Positions 7,366-16,512 are shown, counted from the first letter of the stretch. The stretch: DNA of 64,000 nucleotides from Bacillus gaemokensis (GCF_001590835.1 NZ_LTAQ01000034.1:1166-65165), one strand, 5' to 3'. Translations and numbers: made by a program. The notes: generated by a model from the letters alone, not told the origin.

Positions 7366-9267
7366 TTAAACTAAGCTATACGCACGTTTTGTTTCTTCAT
7401 GGAACTCGTTTGTATCGTATTTATGTTCAACATAAATTTGATGCCACACCATAAATGCAAGTACTGTCCAAATTTTACGGCTATAATCGCCTTTATCCGC
7501 ACAATGTGCTTTCAGTAAGTTTAATACATACTGTTTGTCGATTAAATGCTCAGTTTGACTTTCTTTAATAATATTCACAGCCCAGTCATGCATTTCATCT
7601 TTTAACCAATGGCGAATCGGTACTGGGAATCCAAGTTTTTTACGATCTAACACGTGGTCTGGAACGATTCCGCGCACTGCTTCACGTAGGATTGCTTTTG
7701 TTGTTCCGTTTGCGATTTTTAATTCTGTTGGAATTTTAGACGCAACATCAAACACTTCTTTATCTAAGAATGGTACACGAAGTTCTAATGAATTTGCCAT
7801 CGTCATCTTATCAGCTTTTAATAAAATGTCGCCGCGTAGCCATGTATACATGTCAATGTATTGCATTTTGCTTACATCATCGTAGTCTTTAATTTCATTA
7901 TACAATGGCTTCGTGATATCCATATAGTTAACACTTTCATTGTAGTACTTCATTAATTCAGCTTTTTCTTCTTCACGGAAGATTTTCGCATTTCCATAGT
8001 AACGCTCTTCAATTGGTGTGCATCCACGCTCTAAGAAGCTTTTCCCTTTAAATCCTTCTTTAAGTGCACCACTTAATGCTTTTAAAACGCTCTTTCCTGG
8101 AGTAGGAATGTAAGAGAACATTTTTAATGAGTTTGGCTCACGATAAATATTATATCCACCAAATAGCTCGTCCGCACCTTCACCAGAAAGAACTACTGTT
8201 ACATGTTTGCGCGCTTCTTTTGCTACAAAGTACAATGGCACAGCAGCTGGATCAGCTAAAGGATCATCCATGTGCCAAATAATTTTTGGGAATTCATTCA
8301 TGAATTCTTTTGCTGTAATGAAGACACTATGGTTTGTTACACCTAGTTTTTCTGCTGTTTCTTTTGCTACATCAACTTCACTAAAGCCACGACGCTCAAA
8401 ACCAACAGAGAATGTTAGAAGGTTTGGATTCATCTCTCTCGCAATAGAAGCAATGATAGATGAATCGATACCACCAGATAAGAATGATCCTACTGGTACA
8501 TCACTACGCATATGAACTTTTACAGAATCGTATAATACGTCGCGAATTGCTTGAATGTGCTCTTCTTTCGTTGCACTTGAAGCATTGAAATATGGTTTCC
8601 AGTAGCGGTGGATTTCCATCTCTTTACCAATTTCTTTTACGAAATAATGACCAGGCTCAATTTTATTAATATCAGTTGTTAATGTTTCTGGTTCTGGTCC
8701 GTATTGGTACGTAAAGTAATGTTGAAGAGAAGTTGGGTTTACTCCTTTATCTTGCATAACATGCATAATACTTTTCTTCTCAGATGCGAAGAATGTTGTA
8801 TCACCTTGCCTCGCGATGTATAACGGCTTAATACCGAAGTGGTCACGTGCACCGAAAAGTTTCTTTTCTTCACGATCCCAAATCATAAATGCGAACATAC
8901 CACGAAGGTAATCTACACATTTCTCTTTCATATGTGCATACAAAGCAAGGATAACTTCTGTATCAGATTGCGTTGCAAACGTTGCACCTTTCTCAAGTAG
9001 CATTTCACGTAATTCTACATAGTTGTAAATTTCACCATTAAAAATAATTACATATCGATCATTTTCATAAGTTAGCGGCTGATGTCCGGCCTCTAAGTCA
9101 ATGATACTTAAACGGCGGAAGCCTAATTGTACATGTTCATCACGAAAATATCCTTCGTCATCTGGACCACGGTGGAAAATAATCGTGTTCATATTTTCAA
9201 ATTGATGTTTTTCTGTTTCCGAAAACTCTCTAGGGTTTTCACATAAACATCCTACAAAACCACACAT
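7366..9267 (-). CDS. asnB: Glutamine-hydrolysing asparagine synthetase
   Basis: A 633-residue cytosolic enzyme that makes asparagine from aspartate, glutamine and ATP. The N-terminal class II amidotransferase domain (about 1-200) begins MCGFVG with the catalytic Cys2 and has FHRGPDDEG and FNGEIYNY. The C-terminal AMP-forming synthetase domain (about 220-600) contains the pyrophosphate loop SGGIDSS near residue 264 and GEGADELFGGY. Its length matches Bacillus AsnB/AsnO. It is monocistronic with its own terminator. Its presence bears on the Asp/Asn control signal at aspS2, because the cell can make free Asn as well. Confidence 0.95.
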   Translation of the reverse strand: MCGFVGCLCENPREFSETEKHQFENMNTIIFHRGPDDEGYFRDEHVQLGFRRLSIIDLEAGHQPLTYENDRYVIIFNGEIYNYVELREMLLEKGATFATQSDTEVILALYAHMKEKCVDYLRGMFAFMIWDREEKKLFGARDHFGIKPLYIARQGDTTFFASEKKSIMHVMQDKGVNPTSLQHYFTYQYGPEPETLTTDINKIEPGHYFVKEIGKEMEIHRYWKPYFNASSATKEEHIQAIRDVLYDSVKVHMRSDVPVGSFLSGGIDSSIIASIAREMNPNLLTFSVGFERRGFSEVDVAKETAEKLGVTNHSVFITAKEFMNEFPKIIWHMDDPLADPAAVPLYFVAKEARKHVTVVLSGEGADELFGGYNIYREPNSLKMFSYIPTPGKSVLKALSGALKEGFKGKSFLERGCTPIEERYYGNAKIFREEEKAELMKYYNESVNYMDITKPLYNEIKDYDDVSKMQYIDMYTWLRGDILLKADKMTMANSLELRVPFLDKEVFDVASKIPTELKIANGTTKAILREAVRGIVPDHVLDRKKLGFPVPIRHWLKDEMHDWAVNIIKESQTEHLIDKQYVLNLLKAHCADKGDYSRKIWTVLAFMVWHQIYVEHKYDTNEFHEETKRAYSLV

Positions 9268-9484
9268 ACTTCTTACCCTCTTTCAGTTTTCATTCTGATT
9301 CTATACTACTATATCAACCCTATCTATACTAGCATAATCAATGCAATATGGCGACAAAAACTATAAAAAAATCACGCCATTTCACATTTCTAACCTATTT
9401 TTTATGTGAACATGAAAAATAGGCCCTCACATTTGCACACTTTTGTCATATGATATTGCAAATTGATTTCTAGGAGGGCAAAAC

Positions 9485-9952
9485 ATGAGTGATGAAAAAA
9501 AAGAGTCTTCGTCTCGTCCACCCATTCGTAGTTATTTAAAACAAATTGATGATTTCTTTGAACAAACACCACTGCGCGATGTAATTGCTGATATGAATCA
9601 CTTTTTCCAAAAAGGGAATCGATTATTAACATTCCCTGTAGACTTATATGAAACTGGCGAGGAACTTGTTATAAAAGCTGAACTTCCAGGTGTTCAAAAA
9701 GAACAAATTCAAATAGAAATCCAAAGTGAATACTTAAAAATCTCTGTAACAGACGAAATATTAGAAGAAACAGAAGATGAAACTTCACATAATTACTATC
9801 GCCGCGAACGATCTATGTCCGGAGCTTCTCGTATGATTAAACTTCCCTATTTAATTAAGAAAAAAGATGCAAAAGCATCCTATCAAAATGGAATTTTAGA
9901 AATCCGCGCTCCAAAGCTCCCTCAGCAGCATGATATTCTATCCATAGATTAA
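9485..9952 (+). CDS. Hsp20-family small heat-shock protein
   Basis: A 155-residue chaperone of the alpha-crystallin family. The core domain spans about residues 50-145, with FPVDLYETGEELVIKAELPG at its start and NGILEIRAPK, the typical G-x-L motif, at its end. The N-terminal arm is short. Such proteins hold unfolding clients in oligomers, and spore-coat versions (CotM/CotP) exist in Bacillus, so a spore role is possible. AGGAGG lies 7 nt before the ATG. It is divergent from asnB and convergent with sco, with a shared terminator. Confidence 0.9.
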   Translation: MSDEKKESSSRPPIRSYLKQIDDFFEQTPLRDVIADMNHFFQKGNRLLTFPVDLYETGEELVIKAELPGVQKEQIQIEIQSEYLKISVTDEILEETEDETSHNYYRRERSMSGASRMIKLPYLIKKKDAKASYQNGILEIRAPKLPQQHDILSID

Positions 9953-9978
9953 TCCCCAGTATAAAAAATAAAGTTACA

Positions 9979-10010
9979 AAAAAGAAGGATGCTAAAAGCA
10001 TCCTTCTTTT
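9979..10010. terminator. Bidirectional terminator between hsp20 and sco
   Basis: AAGAAGGATGCT and AGCATCCTTCTT form a 12-bp stem with a 3-nt loop, flanked by A and T runs. It serves both convergent genes. Confidence 0.9.
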
Positions 10011-10602
10011 AATCCACTAATCGCTTTATATCACGTAAAATATCCTCATATGGTGTATTGCTAATTCCACTATACTTCTTCATCACTTTTCCATCTTGAT
10101 CGATTAAATAAAACGATGTTCCATGCATAACTTGATCTGTATTATCGGGCTTATCTACAAGCGTTTGGAAGTTATCCTTTGCAAACTTTTTCACATCTTC
10201 TAATGAGTATCCCGTTAACAAATTCCAGTTTTTCGTATCGTCGGTGAATTTTTGTATAAATGCTTTCAAATTCTCTGGCTTATCTACTTCAGGATCTACA
10301 CTAAACGAAACAAATTGAACATCTAACTTTTGTTCCTTTGCCATTTTTTGTAATTTCGTCATATTAGCAGTCATTGGCGGACAAACCGTTTGACAATTAG
10401 TAAACATAAAATCAGCTACCCATACTTTCCCTTTTAAATCTTTTGTTCCAAACTTTTTACCATCTTGGTTTATGTATTGAAAACTTTCTAAATCCCAATT
10501 TAATGGTTTACGGAGTTTTGATCCTGAGTCGCATCCTGCAAGTATAAAGAAGCAAAAAACAACCATGAGACCAATCAGCTTTTGATAACGCTTCATTTTC
10601 AA
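10009..10602 (-). CDS. Sco1/SenC-family copper chaperone lipoprotein
   Basis: A 197-residue lipoprotein (lipobox LAGC, Cys near residue 24) with a thioredoxin-like fold. It has the copper-binding CQTVC motif near residues 70-74 and the distal His in VMHGTSF near residue 160. The family delivers copper to the CuA centre of cytochrome c oxidase on the outer membrane face. It resembles B. subtilis YpmQ, and YpmP is also encoded nearby, supporting conserved local order. It is monocistronic. Confidence 0.9.
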   Translation of the reverse strand: MKMKRYQKLIGLMVVFCFFILAGCDSGSKLRKPLNWDLESFQYINQDGKKFGTKDLKGKVWVADFMFTNCQTVCPPMTANMTKLQKMAKEQKLDVQFVSFSVDPEVDKPENLKAFIQKFTDDTKNWNLLTGYSLEDVKKFAKDNFQTLVDKPDNTDQVMHGTSFYLIDQDGKVMKKYSGISNTPYEDILRDIKRLVD

Positions 10603-10944
10603 ACCTCTCTTCTCTTTCTTTAATTTATGTAATGCTTATCATAACAAAAGTAAACACTATGAGAAAATTGTTTATCCTATTTGTTCACGAAATCGTACGA
10701 ATTTCACTATGTTACTTCCTACTTTTGAGCGGATTACTAGACAAACTTATCTTTATTTACTATTATTATTCCCCTCTTATTTCTTTACATAAGCACCCTT
10801 TCAAAATTTAAACTTTCTACTTTGTAAAGATATACGAACTATTTTTTTTACATTTTTTTAATCGTTAATCAATTTTTTTCACTTTTTCCCTTTACAACCT
10901 TTCGGTACAATATAACTACAATGATTTTAAACGAGGTGACGTTC
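10603..10944. other. Intergenic region, no gene seen
   Basis: A divergent upstream region for sco (minus) and the metallo-hydrolase gene (plus). It is very AT-rich. TACAAT/TATAAC at 10906-10916 could be a -10 element for the plus gene, but no well-spaced -35 was found. Confidence 0.5.
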
Positions 10945-11916
10945 ATGGCACAACGCTATGAAAACATGGATAATATTAGTACAAAAAAAACAATTCGTTC
11001 CTTTTTAAAGTGGCGTAAAGAAAGAAAACAAAGCAAAAAAGATTTTTCTTTTCTAGTGGAACAATCACCTGTTAAACACGCTGATTTTTTACAAAAGAAT
11101 GCAAAAAAAACAACTGTCACATGGGTTGGTCACTCAACCTTCTTAATACAAACAAACGGATTGAATATTTTAACCGATCCGGTTTGGGCAAAAAAACTAA
11201 AGCTCGTTCCTAGATTAACTGAGCCTGGACTTACACTACAAGAATTACCACCTATAGACATTGTACTCATTTCACACGGCCACTATGATCATTTAGACTT
11301 TTCTACCCTTCGGCAGATTAGTTCTGATGTTCTATACTTAGTACCTGCCGGATTAAAAAAATTATTTTTACACAAAAAATTTATGTGCGTAGAGGAATAT
11401 AATTGGTGGGAGTCTACAATAATTGATGAAGTATCCTTTCACTTTGTCCCCGCTCAGCACTGGACGAGAAGATCATTATTTGATATGAACACTTCTCACT
11501 GGGGAGGATGGATCATTGATAATAAAACAACAAGTGAAACTATTTATTTTTGCGGGGACAGCGGTTATTTTCGTGGATTTAAAGAAATCGGAAACCGATT
11601 TTCTATCGATATTGCCTTAATGCCTATCGGTGCATATGAACCTGAATGGTTTATGAAAGTCTCTCACGTTTCACCTGAAGAAGCTGTGCAAGCCTTTTTA
11701 GATGTAAATGCTACCCACTTTATCCCAATGCATTACGGTGCCTTCGCCCTAGCTGATGAGACACCGAGAGAAGCTATAACAAGACTACGTAATAATTGGA
11801 ATTTACGCATGTTGCCATGGGAGCAACTCCATGTTTTATTTCTTGGTCAAACATATATCTCAGAAAAATTCCCTTCTGAAAAAAAAGAGTCTATTAAAGA
11901 ACACGTGAAATTATAA
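10945..11916 (+). CDS. MBL-fold metallo-hydrolase, NAPE-PLD-like
   Basis: A 323-residue protein of the metallo-beta-lactamase superfamily. The metal-binding motif is SHGHYDHLD near residue 110, preceded by VTWVGHSTFLI and NILTDPVW, the pattern of NAPE-hydrolysing phospholipase D-like and UlaG-like hydrolases. Later metal ligands are in PAQHW, CGDSGYF and PMHYGAF. The start at 10945 is preferred because GAGGTGA lies 6 nt upstream; the in-frame ATG at 10921 has no ribosome site. The substrate is unknown; a phospho- or carboxylic diester is plausible. Confidence 0.8.
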   Translation: MAQRYENMDNISTKKTIRSFLKWRKERKQSKKDFSFLVEQSPVKHADFLQKNAKKTTVTWVGHSTFLIQTNGLNILTDPVWAKKLKLVPRLTEPGLTLQELPPIDIVLISHGHYDHLDFSTLRQISSDVLYLVPAGLKKLFLHKKFMCVEEYNWWESTIIDEVSFHFVPAQHWTRRSLFDMNTSHWGGWIIDNKTTSETIYFCGDSGYFRGFKEIGNRFSIDIALMPIGAYEPEWFMKVSHVSPEEAVQAFLDVNATHFIPMHYGAFALADETPREAITRLRNNWNLRMLPWEQLHVLFLGQTYISEKFPSEKKESIKEHVKL

Positions 11917-11946
11917 ATCCATTTTCCCTTTTATGCATATGATGAA

Positions 11947-12084
11947 ATAAAGTGAAACTTTAATCAGTTCCACACTGATTATTAGCCCTCACCAATCAGG
12001 ATTTTACAGGCAGCCCTACCTAACTTCTTTGCTTTCACTGAATTTTGAGGTGAGGGTCTTACTGCCTGCGAATAGCGGGATAAA
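11947..12084 (+). repeat. bcr1-like interspersed repeat with ATAAA target duplications
   Basis: The core (11952-12079) begins GTGAAACTTTAATCAG and ends in TCTTACTGCCTGCGAATAGC-GGG. It is flanked on both sides by ATAAA. It matches the reverse complement of the repeat at 26386-26539 in its start, its GAGGTG-GAGGTCTTACTGCC block and its end. The length, flanking TTTAT-type duplication and internal pairing fit the bcr1 element of the B. cereus group, named from memory. Confidence 0.75.
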
Positions 12085-12128
12085 ATATTCGTCATATAAA
12101 AACCTGTAAGAGGAGAAAGGAATATTAT

Positions 12129-12212
12129 ATGAAGGAGTATTTACAACGGCGCTTTACGATTTCAATAAGTGCTTTCATTACGATCATCATTTTATATTAC
12201 AACCACTTATGA
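12129..12212 (+). CDS. 27-residue membrane peptide
   Basis: A tiny ORF with a clear ribosome site (AGAGGAGAAAGG) upstream of the ATG. The product starts MKEYLQRRF and continues as a single hydrophobic helix ending YYNHL, so a one-pass membrane peptide with a positively charged N-terminus is expected. It begins 44 bases after the end of a bcr1-like repeat. I do not recognise a family. No terminator was seen directly after it. Confidence 0.55.
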   Translation: MKEYLQRRFTISISAFITIIILYYNHL

Positions 12213-12284
12213 TGTTCCGTTTGTTGCACCCACCTCTTTCCTTTAGATATTCATTTCAAAGCGATTTATAATACATCTAAACAG

Positions 12285-12327
12285 ATAAAGTGAACATTTA
12301 ATTACTGCCCGCAAATAGCTGAATAAA
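12285..12327 (+). repeat. Internally deleted bcr1-like element
   Basis: ATAAA is followed by GTGAACATTTAAT, like the bcr1 start, and directly by TTACTGCCCGCAAATAGCTG, like the bcr1 end, then ATAAA again. Both ends and the flanking duplication remain, but the central roughly 95-110 bases are absent. Confidence 0.6.
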
Positions 12328-12359
12328 AAAAGAGCTACCCTCAAAGTAGCTCTTTTTTA
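12325..12359 (-). terminator. Terminator of the first degV gene
   Basis: AAAAAAGAGCTAC and GTAGCTCTTTTTT form a strong hairpin with a 7-nt loop. It overlaps the stop codon of the minus-strand degV-like gene and could act in both directions. Confidence 0.85.
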
Positions 12360-13199
12360 TTCAGCAAAATAAGAAAATCCAATTGCTCCTACACCAGTGT
12401 GTGTACTAATAATAGGCGTTGTGTAAAAAATTTCTGTTTGTGTAAATCCGCTAATTTTCTCAACCGCTTCTTTCATTTTTTGTGCTAGTGGTAATGCTTT
12501 CGCGTGTGGTACAGCTACTGCCTTTACTGTTTTACCAGCTGTATCTTCTTCAAACATCTTCATCAATGTTTTTACAATTTGTCCTTGGCTACGCACCTTT
12601 GCAACAGGGTTGTATACACCGTCATCAATACTTGCAATTGGCTTAATATTTAATAGAGAACCAATCATAGCTTTCCCTTTTCCAATTCGACCACCTTTTA
12701 CAAGGTTTTCTAACGTATCAACAACTACAAATAGACGAGTATTTTTACGAACTTCTTCAACACGCTTTAAAATATCTTCTAAAGACCGTTCTTCCTTTGC
12801 CATTTTTGCTGCTTCAATTACTTGATAAGCTAACGCATGCGTAATAAACAAGGAGTCTACTACTGTAACTTTTGTATCTGTCATTTTTGCTGCAGTATTA
12901 GCTGTTGCAACCGATCCACTTAAACCATGTGTTAGATGGATGGAAAGAACTTGGCTGCCGTCCTCTCCTAAACGATCGTACATTTCAACAAATGATCCGA
13001 CTGCTGGTTGTGATGTTTTTGGTAATTCTTCTGATTTTTGCATTTCTTCAATAAATTCATCCGGCTGTAAATCAACACGGTCTAAGTATGTTTGTCCATT
13101 TACAAAAATGGACAATGGGATAACATGAATATCATATTTTTTAATCACATCTTGTGATAAATCCACAGTTGAGTCTGTAACAATTTTAATTTTTTGCAT
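12357..13199 (-). CDS. DegV-family fatty-acid-binding protein
   Basis: A 280-residue DegV/FakB-type protein. It begins with the diagnostic IKIVTDSTVDLS, has TSQPAVGSF near residue 62, LSGSVATA near 92, VVDTLENLVKGGRIGK near 158 and a C-terminal THTGVGAIGFSY. The family holds a single fatty acid in a deep pocket and presents it to a fatty-acid kinase in phospholipid synthesis. The role here is inferred from family. A second, more divergent DegV protein lies at 62649-63476. Confidence 0.9.
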   Translation of the reverse strand: MQKIKIVTDSTVDLSQDVIKKYDIHVIPLSIFVNGQTYLDRVDLQPDEFIEEMQKSEELPKTSQPAVGSFVEMYDRLGEDGSQVLSIHLTHGLSGSVATANTAAKMTDTKVTVVDSLFITHALAYQVIEAAKMAKEERSLEDILKRVEEVRKNTRLFVVVDTLENLVKGGRIGKGKAMIGSLLNIKPIASIDDGVYNPVAKVRSQGQIVKTLMKMFEEDTAGKTVKAVAVPHAKALPLAQKMKEAVEKISGFTQTEIFYTTPIISTHTGVGAIGFSYFAE

Positions 13200-13301
13200 A
13201 TTTTACTTCTTCCCTTTCCAATACGCTCTCCTTGTTATTATACTAGTATTCACACTGCTTTCAACAGTTTGAAGTGATTTTTGACAAATTTCTTTTATTT
13301 T

Positions 13302-13345
13302 TATGTCCAAAAAAAACGACAGAGCACATTTGCCCTGCCTCTATT
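13302..13345 (-). terminator. Possible terminator after the ypmP-like gene
   Basis: On the minus strand GGCAGGGC pairs imperfectly with GTGCTCTGTC and is followed by eight T residues. The position fits termination but the stem is irregular. Confidence 0.5.
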
Positions 13346-13350
13346 TTGGA

Positions 13351-13602
13351 CTATGCATTTTTTTCAAGCGAATTTTTTTGATACACATTCGAATAATCAT
13401 TCCACTTTAAGCAACTTTGTAAATATTCGCGAAAAGAGTATGAGAATCTCGGTTGTTTTTGTTTTTGAATTTTAGCAATAAATAGTTGAAGACGTGACTG
13501 AATTAGAAATGCTAACGGATGTTGTGCTTGTAGGACAGGGATTTCAAATATTTTGACACAATTCCCTGTTGAATGGGTGAAATAAAAACTTTTCATGATC
13601 AC
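13351..13602 (-). CDS. YpmP-like small protein (DUF2535)
   Basis: An 83-residue protein that resembles B. subtilis YpmP. It has FEIPVLQAQHPLAFLIQSRL near residues 19-38 and a basic C-terminal half with YSFREYLQSCLKWNDY. Its function is unknown. The start is probably GTG at 13602, with GAGGA 8 nt upstream; an in-frame ATG two codons later is less well spaced. In B. subtilis ypmP sits next to the sco homologue ypmQ; here the degV-like gene lies between them. Confidence 0.75.
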   Translation of the reverse strand: MIMKSFYFTHSTGNCVKIFEIPVLQAQHPLAFLIQSRLQLFIAKIQKQKQPRFSYSFREYLQSCLKWNDYSNVYQKNSLEKNA

Positions 13603-13743
13603 GATATCAATCCTCTTTTTTATTGGATTTATAACTTCAGTATAAACTTACAATGGTGAAAAGTTTGTCTAAATTTCGGAGATTCTATATTTTTTTTCTT
13701 CTTTATATTGTATACGATTATAGTCATAGTATAACAAATAAAT

Positions 13744-13775
13744 AAAAAAAGTGCCTTCATAACGAGGCACTTTTT
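13744..13775 (-). terminator. Terminator of tatAC
   Basis: AAAAAGTGCCT and AGGCACTTTTT form a strong hairpin that overlaps the last codons of tatC. Confidence 0.85.
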
Positions 13776-14509
13776 GATTGTATTTCTTCCCGTTTTCTTT
13801 TCCGTTTGCTTACGATCTTGGATAAAGCAATGCTTATTTCATAAATACAAATAAGAGGTACCGCTACTAAACTGTGTGATAAAAAATCAGGTGGAGATAT
13901 ACAAGAAGCTATAACAATCAATATGACATAAGCATATCTCCTTATCTTTTGAAGAAAGTCCGCCGTTAAAAGACCAATACTGGTTAGAAACATAACGACA
14001 ACCGGTAACTCGAATATAACTGCAAATGGAACGGTTAAATTTAATACAAAATGAAAATACTTTTCTGTCGTAAACATTGTATTAAACATTTCATTGCCAA
14101 TGGTCGTTAGAAAATGAAATAGAAACGGCATCACAATAAAATACCCAAAACATAAACCCGCTATGAATAATATACAAAGTACCGGAATGTACATTAACGT
14201 CATCTTTTGTTCGCGTGGATGCAAACCTGGTTTCACAAATAACCAAAGTTGCAGCGCTGCTAACGGAATTGTACACACAATCGCAAACACAGTAGCAATT
14301 GAGAAAAATATCCATAAGACATCACTCGGACCGAGAACTGTCAATTTCATCGGTAAATCTTTTACTAGCCAAAAATAAATATCCTTCGTGAAAACAAAGC
14401 CGATTATTAAAAATACTACGAACGATAAGACCGTAATTATTACACGCTTTCGAAGTTCTACAATATGTTCTACAATACTCATCTCTCGATCTTCCATCTC
14501 GTCCACCAC
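13757..14509 (-). CDS. tatC: Twin-arginine translocase subunit TatC
   Basis: A 250-residue polytopic membrane protein with six hydrophobic segments. It is the receptor subunit for folded proteins carrying a twin-arginine signal. The conserved N-terminal HIVELRKRV precedes TM1, and FVKPGLHPREQ lies in the first cytoplasmic loop. The C-terminus is basic (KRKRKREE). tatA lies 135 bp upstream on the same strand, so the pair forms a minimal TatAC system. The start may be GTG 14509 or ATG 14497. Confidence 0.92.
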   Translation of the reverse strand: MVDEMEDREMSIVEHIVELRKRVIITVLSFVVFLIIGFVFTKDIYFWLVKDLPMKLTVLGPSDVLWIFFSIATVFAIVCTIPLAALQLWLFVKPGLHPREQKMTLMYIPVLCILFIAGLCFGYFIVMPFLFHFLTTIGNEMFNTMFTTEKYFHFVLNLTVPFAVIFELPVVVMFLTSIGLLTADFLQKIRRYAYVILIVIASCISPPDFLSHSLVAVPLICIYEISIALSKIVSKRKRKREEIQSKSASL

Positions 14510-14644
14510 ACTTCTTTCATCCAGTACAACGAAAATCCAACTATTCTTCCCACTATGATTTATAGAAATAAATGATTAACGCTTATACGAAGCGAGAAAA
14601 ATAGATACAAGAAAATTCATTATCTTACATTCAGTCTTATTTAT

Positions 14645-14824
14645 TTATTTATTTTTTTCTTTATCTTGAAACGCATCATCCGTTAATTCTCTTGTAGATT
14701 TTTTGAATTCTTTTAACGTCTCACCTAAAGAACGTCCGATTTCTGGTAATTTTTTAGGGCCAAATAAAATCAGTACAGCTACTAAAATTAGAATTAAACC
14801 TGGAAAACCGATATTTGATAACAT
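14645..14824 (-). CDS. tatA: Sec-independent translocase protein TatA
   Basis: A 59-residue protein: a short N-terminal helix beginning [19 protein letters not shown], the conserved hinge [14 protein letters not shown], then an amphipathic and charged tail ending DKEKNK. TatA oligomers form the protein-conducting part of the Tat system. The start ATG has GGGAGATGGGG upstream. It is the first gene of a tatA-tatC operon. Its small size makes it easy to miss. Confidence 0.92.
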   Translation of the reverse strand: MLSNIGFPGLILILVAVLILFGPKKLPEIGRSLGETLKEFKKSTRELTDDAFQDKEKNK

Positions 14825-15037
14825 TTCCCCATCTCCCTTATAAGTAGATTCCTTGTCCTACTATCCCATAATTTTATTTTGTCAAAAAAGTTTGTAAACG
14901 TCAATGTATCCGTTGTCTTTTGTCGCAAAAATTCAAAAATATAATCAATTATACAAATTTCATTTTCTATTTCTTTTGTATATGATATGGTAAAAGAAAC
15001 TATATCTTATTTCACCATAATGGAGAGGATTCAGATT

Positions 15038-15694
15038 ATGACGCAAAACATAACACGGATGACGAGGTTTGTAAAAGAAGAGATTGCCAACGCGGTTACT
15101 CATGGTATCGGTGCCATTTTAAGTATCCCTGCCTTAATTATATTAATTATTCATGCTTCAAAACACGGTACAGCTTCTGCTGTAGTTGGATTTACTGTTT
15201 ACGGTGTGAGCATGTTTTTACTTTATTTATTTTCCACGTTATTACATAGCATCCATCACCCAAAAGTGGAAAAATTATTTACGATTTTAGATCACTCTGC
15301 CATCTATTTACTAATTGCCGGCACGTATACACCGTTTTTACTCATCACACTGCGTGGTCCACTCGGCTGGACACTTCTTGCAATTATTTGGACGCTAGCC
15401 ATTGGTGGCATTATCTTTAAAATTTTCTTTGTACGCCGTTTTATTAAAATGTCTACACTATGCTACATCATTATGGGTTGGCTCATTATTGTTGCGATTA
15501 AACCACTTTATGAAAACTTAACTGGACATGGATTTTCACTACTATTAATTGGCGGGATTCTATATTCAGTAGGAGCAATTTTCTTTCTTTGGGAAAAACT
15601 TCCCTTCAATCATGCAATTTGGCACCTTTTTGTATTAGGTGGTAGCACAATGATGTTTTTCTGCGTATTATTTTACGTCTTGCCTGTTGCATAA
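15038..15694 (+). CDS. Hemolysin III-family (PAQR-like) membrane protein
   Basis: A 219-residue protein with seven predicted membrane helices, the length known for B. cereus hemolysin III. Conserved polar residues of the family are visible: EEIANAVTHGIGA, STLLHSIHH, LDHSAIYLLIAGTYTPF and, near the C-terminus, FNHAIWHLFV. Homologues are called pore-forming toxins but belong to the PAQR superfamily, so a membrane enzymatic or lipid role is equally possible. The start at 15038 has GGAGAGG upstream; a Met 17 codons earlier has no ribosome site. It resembles YplQ. Confidence 0.88.
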   Translation: MTQNITRMTRFVKEEIANAVTHGIGAILSIPALIILIIHASKHGTASAVVGFTVYGVSMFLLYLFSTLLHSIHHPKVEKLFTILDHSAIYLLIAGTYTPFLLITLRGPLGWTLLAIIWTLAIGGIIFKIFFVRRFIKMSTLCYIIMGWLIIVAIKPLYENLTGHGFSLLLIGGILYSVGAIFFLWEKLPFNHAIWHLFVLGGSTMMFFCVLFYVLPVA

Positions 15695-15731
15695 AAAAAG
15701 TCTCAGCTTGAAAAAGCTGAGACTTTTTTTA
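15693..15731. terminator. Bidirectional terminator between the hemolysin III gene and plsC
   Basis: AGTCTCAGCTT and AAGCTGAGACT pair around GAAA, with A and T runs on both flanks, serving convergent genes. Confidence 0.92.
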
Positions 15732-16451
15732 TTACTTATGTAATTGAGCTGCAATAATATCTTTCGTATATTGTGTTAATTCTTTAACATCCATACTTGC
15801 ATATTGCTCAGGTGTAATTGGTTTTGAAATGGTTACAGTCGCATGGGCTGGTTTCATTTGATTTCCATTAGCTTCGAACATCTTATATGTTCCATCTAAT
15901 GTTACTGGCAATATAGCCACGCCAGATTTTACAGCAAGATGAAAACTTCCAGCTTTAAACTCTCCCATTTCACCGCCCTTACTGCGCGTTCCTTCTGGGA
16001 AAATCACGATAGAATGACCATTCTTTAAAAATCCAATCCCATCTTTAATAGCTTGAAGAGACTGACGACGATCACTACGATCCATAAACACACAATTCAT
16101 CAATTCCATCCACGTTGGCACAAGTGGAAACTTTTTAATTTCCGCTTTTGAAACAAATCCAATGGGCTTATTTAAGTGACCAAGTAAAACTGGAATATCC
16201 ATGTTACTTTGATGATTACTTACAACAAGTACCGGCTTATCTTGTGGCACATTTTCAAGCCCATTCACTTGTACAGTCGAACCTGCTACACGCACCATCT
16301 TCTTGCCAAACCAATTCGTTGTCTTATACACAAGGCGATCTTTTTCTTGTGGTGACATTGTATTTGCTCTTCTTTTTATCCGCCACAGCCTCGGTGTAAT
16401 ACCAATTACGATTAAGATTAAATAAAAAATTTTAAAAAACGTTTGAATCAT
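15732..16451 (-). CDS. plsC: 1-acyl-glycerol-3-phosphate acyltransferase
   Basis: A 239-residue membrane-associated acyltransferase that converts lysophosphatidate to phosphatidate. A hydrophobic N-terminal helix (about 3-18) precedes the catalytic NHQSNMD (HX4D) near residue 81 and the substrate-binding FPEGTRS near residue 153. It is monocistronic, with a terminator shared with the hemolysin III gene. Assignment to phospholipid synthesis rests on family motifs. Confidence 0.9.
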   Translation of the reverse strand: MIQTFFKIFYLILIVIGITPRLWRIKRRANTMSPQEKDRLVYKTTNWFGKKMVRVAGSTVQVNGLENVPQDKPVLVVSNHQSNMDIPVLLGHLNKPIGFVSKAEIKKFPLVPTWMELMNCVFMDRSDRRQSLQAIKDGIGFLKNGHSIVIFPEGTRSKGGEMGEFKAGSFHLAVKSGVAILPVTLDGTYKMFEANGNQMKPAHATVTISKPITPEQYASMDVKELTQYTKDIIAAQLHK

Positions 16452-16512
16452 ACAGAACCCCCACCTATTATCATTCCGTCATTCATTATACTAGACAAAC
16501 GAAGGAAAAAGA

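Noticed and set aside
15038-15694. Treating hemolysin III as a proven secreted toxin
   Set aside because: It is a seven-helix membrane protein without an export signal; the toxin label rests on family naming.
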